Assembly: GCA_023431185.1 (NCBI GenBank) | Contig: JAEYXS010000035.1 | Coordinates: forward strand, 1 to 64,000 | Reading direction: 5' to 3' | DNA from: Verrucomicrobiota bacterium | GTDB taxonomy: Bacteria; Verrucomicrobiota; Verrucomicrobiia; Limisphaerales; JAEYXS01 | Length of the DNA stretch: 64,000 nt | In this document: positions 26,182-32,267 of the stretch, piece after piece | Layout of the letters: each line of letters starts with the position of its first letter | How positions within the stretch are numbered: the stretch's first letter is position 1 | The notes under the pieces: model-generated | Told to the model about the DNA's origin: nothing | The model's input: only the letters and a program-made list of their open reading frames with translations | The model's database searches: none | Position numbers and translations under genes: made by a program

Positions 26182-26224
26182 TGCTTCGGCGGCGGCCCGC
26201 AGAGGACTGCGGGCCCTACCACGG
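26182..26224 (-). repeat. Family-3 covarying hairpin repeat, copy 2
   Basis: On the minus strand, GTGGTAG precedes the stem GGCCCGCAG/CTGCGGGCC (plus-strand positions 26194-26202/26207-26215) with loop TCCT, then GCCGCCGAAGC. Orientation is opposite to copy 1, 150 nt away, so the pair could also form a larger inverted structure through the shared arms. Confidence 0.8.
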
Positions 26225-26277
26225 TGGATTCACTTGGCCGCAGCGAGGTTAAATGTGAACTGCTTTTGCTTATGAAC

Positions 26278-26306
26278 CTTGCTGCGACTCGGAGAGTCGC
26301 GCTCCA
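26278..26306 (+). repeat. Family-2 covarying hairpin repeat, copy 2
   Basis: The arm CTTGCT leads into the stem GCGACTC/GAGTCGC (26284-26290/26294-26300), loop GGA and right arm GCTCCA. A similar upstream arm (GCTTTTGCTTATGAAC) is shared with the other copies. Confidence 0.78.
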
Positions 26307-26373
26307 CCTGAAACGCCCTATTGCTCATCATCCCCGAATCCGCTTCAATCCCCGACCGGTTTGAGACCGTAAG

Positions 26374-27255
26374 ATGACCGCAACGACCGACAATTATCAA
26401 CTCGTGACGCTCGCAAATGGCGTGCGCAGTGTCTATTCGCGCGCGCATGACGAGACGTTCCATCCCGTCATTGGGCCGGTGGCGGAGGCGGAGGCGCTCT
26501 ATGTGCGGCAGCTCCGCCTGCCGGAGCGTTTCGCGGGCTGCACGGAAGAGTTCGTCGTGTGGGATGTCGGCCTGGGTTCGGCGGCGAACGTCCTGACGGT
26601 GCTGCGTTCGCTCAACGGTCTGCGCGGACGGCTGCGCATCGTCAGTTTTGATTGCACTTTGGAGCCGTTGTCCTTTGCTCGACAGCATGCCGCCGAGCTG
26701 GCCTATCCCTTGGGCTTCGAGGCACAATTGGAAAACCTGCTGCAAGCGCGCGCGGTGAAGTTCAAACTTGGCGAAGTCGAAGTGGATTGGACCGTGCATG
26801 TCGCGGATTTTCCCAGCCTGCTCACGCAAGCGGAGCAGGACACGAATCTGCGAGCACAATTGCCCGCACCGCACGCCATTCTCTACGACGCTTTTTCACC
26901 CGCGACGAACACGGTGATGTGGACGCTGCCTGTGTTCCAAAAGCTCTACACGTTCTTGGATAAATCGCGGCCCTGCGCCTTGCCCACGTATTCACGCAGC
27001 ACGCTCTTGCGCGTCACCTTGTTGCTCGCGGGTTTCTATGTCGGGGCCGGTCATGCCACGGGCGAGAAGGAAGAGACAACCATCGCGGCGAACAGTTTGG
27101 AGCTCATCACCGAACCTTTGGGCGAACGCTGGCTGGGTCGCGTGCAGCGCTCCCGCAGTGCCGAACCACTGATGGACGGCACCTACCGCCAGACGCCCCT
27201 GAGCGAGGCGAACTGGGAACGGCTGAAAAAGCATCCGCAGTTTTCAGCCAAGTGA
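26374..27255 (+). CDS. MnmC N-domain-like (DUF752) methyltransferase
   Basis: A 293-residue SAM-dependent methyltransferase. The glycine-rich SAM loop is VVWDVGLGSAANVLTVL. The family block PHAILYDAFSPATNTVMW lies near residues 165-185, where MnmC-type proteins have DAFxPxxNPxxW. In MnmC this domain methylates the wobble uridine side chain of certain tRNAs. The FAD-dependent oxidase half of bifunctional MnmC is absent. The next gene is a tRNA-dihydrouridine synthase, which supports a tRNA role. The C-terminal part is less typical, so another target is possible. Confidence 0.75.
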   Translation: MTATTDNYQLVTLANGVRSVYSRAHDETFHPVIGPVAEAEALYVRQLRLPERFAGCTEEFVVWDVGLGSAANVLTVLRSLNGLRGRLRIVSFDCTLEPLSFARQHAAELAYPLGFEAQLENLLQARAVKFKLGEVEVDWTVHVADFPSLLTQAEQDTNLRAQLPAPHAILYDAFSPATNTVMWTLPVFQKLYTFLDKSRPCALPTYSRSTLLRVTLLLAGFYVGAGHATGEKEETTIAANSLELITEPLGERWLGRVQRSRSAEPLMDGTYRQTPLSEANWERLKKHPQFSAK

Positions 27256-27294
27256 AGGCAGTTATGCGTTTCGCCTTCTCACCCCTCACCCCAG

Positions 27295-27319
27295 CCCTCT
27301 CCCCGTTGAGGGGAGAGGG
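27295..27319. repeat. Palindromic repeat with 10-bp stem
   Basis: CCCTCTCCCC pairs with GGGGAGAGGG across loop GTTGA. It lies 39 nt after the methyltransferase stop. There is no T-run, so it is more like an interspersed palindrome than a terminator, although it could stabilise the mRNA 3' end. Confidence 0.6.
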
Positions 27320-27388
27320 AGAACATTTGATGTCATCATTCAATAGTGTGTTTCTGGCGGACGTAAATACGGTATGCTCTTTTCCTTA

Positions 27389-27420
27389 TCTGTGTGAATC
27401 TGTGTCCATCTGTGGTTGAA
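27389..27420. repeat. ATCTGTGT-type dispersed repeat, copy 1
   Basis: Three imperfect ATCTGTGT/G units lie in a row just before the dihydrouridine synthase start. A second copy occurs at 59571-59585. The reverse frame reads TTDGHRFTQIR, which matches a spurious peptide I recall from many unrelated genomes, so this is a mobile or recombinogenic DNA repeat and not a gene. Confidence 0.6.
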
Positions 27421-27425
27421 CAAAA

Positions 27426-28475
27426 ATGACCCGTCACGAACAGTTCAATGCCCTGCTGCAAGGTAACGAGCCGATCCTCGCGCTCGCGCCGATGCAGGAT
27501 GTGACGGACCGGCCGTTCTGGGACTTGATGCATCGCTACGGCGGGCCGGACGTGTATTACACGGAATACTTCCGCGTGCAGCCGACCTCCAAGCCGGAAA
27601 AGTGGATCGTGGATGCCCTGGTCAATAATTCCACCGGCAAACCGGCCATAGCACAGATGATCGGGAATGACATCCCTGCGCTCGTCCGTACGGCGAAGGA
27701 GCTGGAGAAGTATGACATCGTGGCCGTGGACCTGAATCTCGGATGCCCGGCGCCCGTGGTGTATCGCAAGTGCGCGGGTGGCGGTTTGCTACGCGAGCCT
27801 AAGCGGGTGGACAGCATTCTCGGCGCGTTGCGCGATGCCGTGTCCGTAAAGTTCACGGTGAAGACACGCATCGGCTTCGATAGCCCGGCGGTGTTCGAAG
27901 AGTTATTGCCCATCTTCGCGAAGCATTCGATTGATTTGCTGACGGTTCATGGCCGCACGGTGCTGGAGATGTATCGCTCCGAGGTGCATTACGATTACAT
28001 CGCGCAAGCCGTGCAAGCGCTGAAATGCCCGGTCATCGCGAACGGGAATATCTATTCACCCGCCAAGGCCGAGGAAGTTTTGCAGCAAACGGGTGCGAAG
28101 GGCTTGATGATCGGGCGCGGGGCCATCCGGAATCCTTGGCTCTTCGAGCAGATCCGGCAGCATCGCCGGGGGGAACAGCTCTTTGTCCCGCGTGGGCGCG
28201 ATGTGCTGGAGTATGTGCACCATCTGTGGGCCATGACACCGGTGGAGATCATCCGCGAGAACGCGCAGGTGCAAAAGATGAAGAAGTACATGAACTTCCT
28301 GGGCATCGGCGTGGAGCCGACCGGGCAGTTCCTGCATGATATCCGCCGCTGCACGACGCAGGCCGAGTTCTTCCGCATCTGCGCGACCTACATGGATAAC
28401 GATGTGCCGATGCCGCTGTTGCCGTTCAAGCTGGAGCTCGCGCCGACGGATGTGGTGGGTGGGGAGCACCTGTAG
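27426..28475 (+). CDS. tRNA-dihydrouridine synthase family protein
   Basis: A 349-residue FMN-dependent TIM-barrel enzyme that reduces uridines in tRNA. Motifs in order are APMQDVTDRPFW (FMN-binding N-terminus), QMIGND, VDLNLGCPAPVVYRKCAGG with catalytic Cys116, VKTRIG, LLTVHGRT, VIANGNIYSPAKA and GLMIGRGAIRNPWLF. A helical RNA-binding C-terminus follows. It lies downstream of a MnmC-like methyltransferase. The stop codon TAG (28473-28475) lies inside the first bases of the mosaic palindromic element that follows. Confidence 0.93.
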   Translation: MTRHEQFNALLQGNEPILALAPMQDVTDRPFWDLMHRYGGPDVYYTEYFRVQPTSKPEKWIVDALVNNSTGKPAIAQMIGNDIPALVRTAKELEKYDIVAVDLNLGCPAPVVYRKCAGGGLLREPKRVDSILGALRDAVSVKFTVKTRIGFDSPAVFEELLPIFAKHSIDLLTVHGRTVLEMYRSEVHYDYIAQAVQALKCPVIANGNIYSPAKAEEVLQQTGAKGLMIGRGAIRNPWLFEQIRQHRRGEQLFVPRGRDVLEYVHHLWAMTPVEIIRENAQVQKMKKYMNFLGIGVEPTGQFLHDIRRCTTQAEFFRICATYMDNDVPMPLLPFKLELAPTDVVGGEHL

Positions 28476-28608
28476 CGCAGACCGGTGGTCTGCTGTATCG
28501 CAGATTGGTAATCTGCGAGCCGTGAAAGAGCCAAACGTCTGCCGACTGCCAGTCGGCGACATCACCGCAGCCGCGGGACTTACGCAGCAGGTTGCCAACC
28601 TGCGCTAC
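28472..28608 (+). repeat. Family-1 four-hairpin mosaic element, copy A
   Basis: A 137-bp element with terminal inverted repeats GTAGCGCAG (28472-28480) and CTGCGCTAC (28600-28608). Inside are four hairpins with 3-nt loops: GCAGACC/GGTCTGC (28477-28493), CGCAGATT/AATCTGCG (28499-28517), GCCGACT/AGTCGGC (28541-28557) and GCAGGTT/AACCTGC (28587-28603). Copy B at 41847-41960 is homologous in reverse orientation. The first hairpin differs from copy B by a paired C-G to T-A change. The element fills the gap between the convergent dihydrouridine synthase and HAD genes, and its left end overlaps the dihydrouridine synthase stop codon. Confidence 0.9.
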
Positions 28609-28616
28609 GAAACGGA

Positions 28617-29300
28617 CTAGCGTTTCAGCGTTTGCGCCAAAATCTTCAGGACGGCTGCGAGGTCGGAATAATCGGGCAGTACGGTGACGGCCCCAGCGGC
28701 TTGCAGACGGGTGGCGCGTTCGCCAGTACCGATGCCGAGGAAGGGCCAGCCTAAGGCGCGGCACGCGCGGGCATCCCAGAGGCCATCGCCGACATAGATC
28801 ACTTGCTCGCGATGGCCGAAGCGTGCAGCGGCGCGCTGGCGGGAGAGCTGCATGATGCTCACGCGGTCGGGTGCGTCGTCTGATGAGGCGGCGGGATGAT
28901 CTTCAAAGCGCATGCCCGCGCTCCGCATCTTCAGGCTCGCCGAGGCACCCCAAGCGCCGGTGGCGAGGGAGACGCCGTAATCCGTTTGAGCAGTCAGATG
29001 GGCGAGCATGGCGGGGGCTCCGGTGATGGGTGCGATGGGATTTTCGGTGAGCATTTGGGCGAGCAGCGCGAGGAAATGATCGCGGAACGCGTGGAGTTCA
29101 CCGGTGGTGGGTGTGCGACCCGTGCGCGTCTCATGCAGTTCGTGCAAGAGGCCGGCATCGGTCACGTGTTTGTATTTGGACCAATCGGTGTCCACGTCGT
29201 GAAAGTCCCAGACCTCGGCGAGGGTGCGCACGAAGCAGATGTCGTCCATCTGCATGGATTGCGTGAGCGTGCCGTCGATGTCGAAGATGATGTGGGGCAT
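28617..29300 (-). CDS. HAD family hydrolase, phosphoglycolate-phosphatase-like
   Basis: A 227-residue HAD phosphatase. FDIDGTLT at residues 6-13 carries the nucleophile Asp7 and acid/base Asp9. A helical cap covers residues 15-100. SLATGAWG is motif II and VIYVGDGLWDARACRALGW motif IV with the metal-binding Asp. The substrate is unknown; the overall shape fits phosphoglycolate-type or beta-phosphoglucomutase-type enzymes. It ends 9 nt from the mosaic palindromic element and lies 8 nt downstream of the next minus-strand gene only in coordinates; transcription order is 30983, 29853, then this gene. Confidence 0.85.
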   Translation of the reverse strand: MPHIIFDIDGTLTQSMQMDDICFVRTLAEVWDFHDVDTDWSKYKHVTDAGLLHELHETRTGRTPTTGELHAFRDHFLALLAQMLTENPIAPITGAPAMLAHLTAQTDYGVSLATGAWGASASLKMRSAGMRFEDHPAASSDDAPDRVSIMQLSRQRAAARFGHREQVIYVGDGLWDARACRALGWPFLGIGTGERATRLQAAGAVTVLPDYSDLAAVLKILAQTLKR

Positions 29301-29307
29301 TTTGCGA

Positions 29308-29853
29308 TTACTTTTTCTTTGCTGATTCCGTATTCACATCGAAGGTCACTACTTTGCCAAACCCGCTTATGGGCTGGCCTGGTATTGGGCAGTTATCAAT
29401 GAACATCCAGCCCGTGAGGAGGTCGGGGCGATTCGGTTGCGGTCGGTGATGATTGATAGCGGTGATGATAACCGAGTCTCCCATGGTGTTAGCGATACCC
29501 ATCAACTGATTCGTGCCAGCAGGTGCCGGTAACTTGTAAGAGGGTGTTGTTGTATTGACGCCCAGTAGATGAGCCGTTGTCCAGTAGAACTCGCCATTTG
29601 CCGTTGCTCCTACGACTGCGATCCCCTGATCGCCCATCCAACGGCTGTATCGAAAGTCCGTGATCGTGTTAGTGAATGCGACCTTCAGTTCATAAGACTT
29701 GCCCTCGCGATCATACTTTACGACAAGAGCCCGCGAGTCCTTGGTAGGGGAAACTCCGTTGATGGTTGCCGGAGGTGGGTTGGTGATTGAGGGGTCTGCG
29801 CCGAAGGCAAAACCGGTCACCAAAAAGGCCATGAGAGATAGCAGGGTTTTCAT
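29308..29853 (-). CDS. Hypothetical secreted protein, 181 aa
   Basis: The start at 29853 gives a signal peptide (MKTLLSLMAFLVTGFAFGA). The mature part is about 160 residues, rich in beta-type alternation, with two Trp residues and no recognised domain. Its stop lies 7 nt upstream of the HAD gene start region, so the two may be cotranscribed. I do not recognise the family. Confidence 0.65.
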   Translation of the reverse strand: MKTLLSLMAFLVTGFAFGADPSITNPPPATINGVSPTKDSRALVVKYDREGKSYELKVAFTNTITDFRYSRWMGDQGIAVVGATANGEFYWTTAHLLGVNTTTPSYKLPAPAGTNQLMGIANTMGDSVIITAINHHRPQPNRPDLLTGWMFIDNCPIPGQPISGFGKVVTFDVNTESAKKK

Positions 29854-29933
29854 ATGCTCCATGGGTATGAGATAGATGAAGCTGGTGTTTTGTTCAAACT
29901 GGGTTGATGAGCAGCAACGGCATACAGAGTGTG

Positions 29934-30983
29934 TTAACGCGATGAACCCGTCAGCGATAGGCCGCTGAACTCTATATCGGTATCAAATCCACCCCAGACT
30001 TCCCAACCCACTAGCAGGCAGGCGAGGAAGTAATCTTCAGCGCGGTAGGGGCGGTTCTTTCCTTCGGTATGTGATTTCTGAGTCGCCGCGGACAGTCCTT
30101 CACGGATGAGCTGTTTCACATCGATATCATAGGACACGGCGCGACCGGCTTCGAGAGTCGGCTGGCTGCCGGAGAAATAGACGCCATCGCCGAACTGATC
30201 GAGGCCGAGCCAAGGGGCAGAGCCGGGCACATGACGATTATCTCCTTCCGAATAGATGGCGGGAACCAGCATGTAGAACTTGCCGCCATCGGCCACGCGA
30301 TTGGCCGTCTTGGGCATGATGACGATGGCGAAGTAAAAGATGGCGTGATTGGGTGCCTGGTAATCCGCGCGGTGATCCCACGTGCTGCTGCGCACGAGGT
30401 GGTTCAGCTTCACCTCCGCTTGCAGGCGCAGGCGGGCGTATTTATCGAAGTGCAGTTTCTCCGCCTCGGGGATAACGGTGAGCGGGGCGTTGTCTTTCGC
30501 GAAGTGCTGGCCGATGAGGAAGTGCGGCCAGACGGTATGCGGATTGCCATACTTGGGTGGTTTGCCGTTCTTATCCGGCAGATTCAGCGCACCGCCTTCG
30601 CGCCATTCTTTGCTGGTATCGTAGAGCAGACGCACGCGGCCTTTTTCCAGCAGACATTGTTTGCTCTGGTCTTGGGTCTGCCAGATGAAAGCACCGGGCG
30701 CTTTGACCGTGGGTGTCTCGCGATTGTGTGCGAAGTGGAGTTGTTCGCTGATCTCCCAGAAAGCCCATTGGGCATTGGTGATGCCTTTGCCCTGCCAGCG
30801 GGTCAGGCAATCGGTGCGTTCAGCGGACGGCAGGTGATTGGCATAGCCTTGGGTGATGCCGTGGAGGAGTTGGGGGTCGCGGAGGAGTTGCTTGGGTTCG
30901 GCGGCGTGGGTGTTAAGGAGAAAACTGGTAAGGAGGCAAAGAGCAAGGAACCAAACTACATGACGGCGGATAAACATCTGCAA
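29934..30983 (-). CDS. Hypothetical secreted protein, 349 aa
   Basis: A secreted protein with an N-terminal signal segment (HVVWFLALCLLTSFLLNTHA, cleavage near HAAEP). The mature region is a single soluble domain with many aromatic residues (WAFWEI, YFAIVIMPK, DYFLACLLVGWEVWGG) that might suit carbohydrate binding. No catalytic motif was identified. Codon use is like the neighbours. The start may be 30983 or the ATG two codons later. The family is not recognised. Confidence 0.65.
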   Translation of the reverse strand: MQMFIRRHVVWFLALCLLTSFLLNTHAAEPKQLLRDPQLLHGITQGYANHLPSAERTDCLTRWQGKGITNAQWAFWEISEQLHFAHNRETPTVKAPGAFIWQTQDQSKQCLLEKGRVRLLYDTSKEWREGGALNLPDKNGKPPKYGNPHTVWPHFLIGQHFAKDNAPLTVIPEAEKLHFDKYARLRLQAEVKLNHLVRSSTWDHRADYQAPNHAIFYFAIVIMPKTANRVADGGKFYMLVPAIYSEGDNRHVPGSAPWLGLDQFGDGVYFSGSQPTLEAGRAVSYDIDVKQLIREGLSAATQKSHTEGKNRPYRAEDYFLACLLVGWEVWGGFDTDIEFSGLSLTGSSR

Positions 30984-31118
30984 GGAGAATGTGGGAAAGC
31001 TGGTGAAGGCTCAAGTGGAGAGCGGTATCTGAGAGGGATACAACCCGTTCCGGGTAGGATGGGTTTTACTCAGTTACCCAGGGTAGCTCGTGCCTCGCAA
31101 CCTTGGGCTGATTGATTT

Positions 31119-31135
31119 GAACCCCGTTGGGGTTC
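31119..31135. repeat. GAACCCC/GGGGTTC palindrome in a larger repeat block
   Basis: GAACCCC and GGGGTTC form a perfect 7-bp stem with loop GTT. Just upstream are TACCCAGGGTA (31075-31085) and ACCCG/CGGGT (31043-31055). Together they look like one composite dispersed repeat of about 95 nt. Confidence 0.6.
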
Positions 31136-31197
31136 GGGTGGAGTGCGATTTCGGGCGGGTGTCTGTGGGCGAAAGGGTGCCTGCTTTGCTTAGGGAC

Positions 31198-31227
31198 GTT
31201 GCTGCCGACGAGGACGTCGGCGCTCCA
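31198..31227 (+). repeat. Family-2 covarying hairpin repeat, copy 3
   Basis: The left arm GTTGCT, preceded by GCTTTGCTTAGGGAC, leads to the stem GCCGACG/CGTCGGC (31204-31210/31215-31221) with loop AGGA and the right arm GCTCCA. The stem sequence differs from all other copies while pairing is perfect. Confidence 0.8.
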
Positions 31228-31239
31228 TTGCTTTGGACC

Positions 31240-31259
31240 GCGAGTTGTCGTCAACTCGC
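31240..31259. repeat. Hairpin GCGAGTTG/CAACTCGC
   Basis: A perfect 8-bp stem with loop TCGT directly after a family-2 copy. It may be part of the same composite repeat. No T-run follows. Confidence 0.7.
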
Positions 31260-31380
31260 AGGAACTATCGAACACTAGGTGGGATGAAATTTGGTTAAGG
31301 CTTCCTGTCTCTAAGAGAGCCGCTTCTCTGGCGGATGTTCTTTATGCCTTGGACATTTTAGAACCTGGCCTGGCTCAGGG

Positions 31381-31413
31381 ATGTTGCTGCGGGTTGAGAC
31401 AACCCGCGCTCCA
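31381..31413 (+). repeat. Family-2 covarying hairpin repeat, copy 4
   Basis: ATGTTGCT, preceded by GCTCAGGG, leads to the stem GCGGGTTG/CAACCCGC (31389-31396/31400-31407) with loop AGA and the right arm GCTCCA. It is closest to copy 1, from which the stem differs by paired changes. It ends 15 nt from the stop of the zinc-ribbon membrane protein gene. Confidence 0.8.
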
Positions 31414-31427
31414 AGGAGTTGCGTGGG

Positions 31428-31826
31428 TCACATACTGCCGAGTGCAAAGAGGCGGGAGAGGTAGGTGAAGATCACCAAGGCCGACCAAGCAGCGGAAGCC
31501 ATAGCGACAATGGAGGCGAAGAGATTCGGTGGTTCTTTGGCCCGGCGGGCAAGGGCGTAGAAGATGACAGACAGGATGCAGCCGATGGTGATGGGAATCA
31601 GGGCGGCAAAGATTTTGCCGAGGCCGAACCAGTCGCTCTCACCGGTTATAGTGGCAAAGCCGAGCAAAACACCAAAGCAGGAGAACAAGAGGGGAATCGC
31701 GATGGCAAGGCTGGTCCACCCTCCGGTGGAATCGTCCGGATCGAGAATCGCTTCGGTTCCGCAATTTCGGCAGCGGGCCTTGGGAGTATCGAGCGGTTGA
31801 CCGCAGTTACGACAGAGCGGGGTCAT
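31428..31826 (-). CDS. Zinc-ribbon membrane protein, 132 aa
   Basis: The N-terminus has a zinc ribbon with CRNC and CRNC knuckles (MTPLCRNCGQPLDTPKARCRNCG). Three or four hydrophobic segments follow (SLAIAIPLLFSCFGVLLGFA, IFAALIPITIGCILSVIFYAL, ASIVAMASAAWSALVIFTYL), so it is an integral membrane protein. Such small zinc-ribbon membrane proteins are common and uncharacterised. It stands alone, flanked by repeat-rich spacers on both sides. Confidence 0.75.
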   Translation of the reverse strand: MTPLCRNCGQPLDTPKARCRNCGTEAILDPDDSTGGWTSLAIAIPLLFSCFGVLLGFATITGESDWFGLGKIFAALIPITIGCILSVIFYALARRAKEPPNLFASIVAMASAAWSALVIFTYLSRLFALGSM

Positions 31827-32267
31827 TGGGGGTAAGCTAGGCGCGGGGCTGTATGGGAGGCAAGTAAACTGAGGGGGCGGGGACTTGTGTTTCTGCGGTC
31901 ACTACGTGACCGGGTCGCTTTTATTGGGTGCTACAGCGGCTTGAAAAGCCGCTGCTAAGAATCTTTTGGCCCGCTGGGCCAGAGGGAAATGTGGGTGGAG
32001 TTTTTTTGTCAGGTTGTTTTTGTGGGTTGATTTAAGTCTAAGTGGTTTGCCTCCAGGTGTTTGTGTTTGTTTTTAGACATTTATTAAAAGGGGGGACCAT
32101 GGACAGCCAATGTCCTAGTGACTCTTGTAAGGTGCGAGGTGTGAAATGCGAAGTGAGAAAGAGGGCAGCGAACGGAGAAAGCCGGAACAAGTGCGAAGTT
32201 AGGTTGAATTCGCCAGTCTCGGGAGCGTCGGTTTTCTCGTTGCTTCAATGGGAAGGCGGGGGTTGAT
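31827..32267. other. Intergenic region with three hairpins
   Basis: No convincing gene in 441 nt. Three perfect palindromes with 3-nt loops occur in series: CGGTCAC/GTGACCG (31896-31912), CAGCGGCTT/AAGCCGCTG (31934-31954) and TGGCCC/GGGCCA (31967-31981). A 74-codon ORF at 32042-32266 has no protein-like character. The promoter of the following large gene should lie in the AT-rich part around 32000-32090. Confidence 0.6.

Larger units (their letters stand above)
25967..26373. other. Repeat-rich intergenic region between divergent genes
   Basis: No gene is supported between the GH31 gene and the methyltransferase. The stretch holds two family-3 repeats (26028-26068 and 26182-26224) and one family-2 repeat (26278-26306), listed separately. 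Promoters of both divergent genes should lie here, but no convincing -35/-10 pair was identified. Confidence 0.6.
30984..31427. other. Repeat-rich intergenic region
   Basis: No gene is supported in this 444-nt stretch. It contains a block resembling a widespread palindromic repeat (31040-31135, with ACCCG/CGGGT, TACCCAGGGTA and GAACCCC/GGGGTTC), two family-2 copies (31198-31227 and 31381-31413) and a strong separate hairpin at 31240-31259. Small plus-strand ORFs here only translate the repeats. Confidence 0.65.

Noticed and set aside
31090..31278. Small plus-strand ORF reading LGLIDLNPVGVRVE
   Set aside because: It only translates a dispersed palindromic repeat; no ribosome site or conserved protein character.
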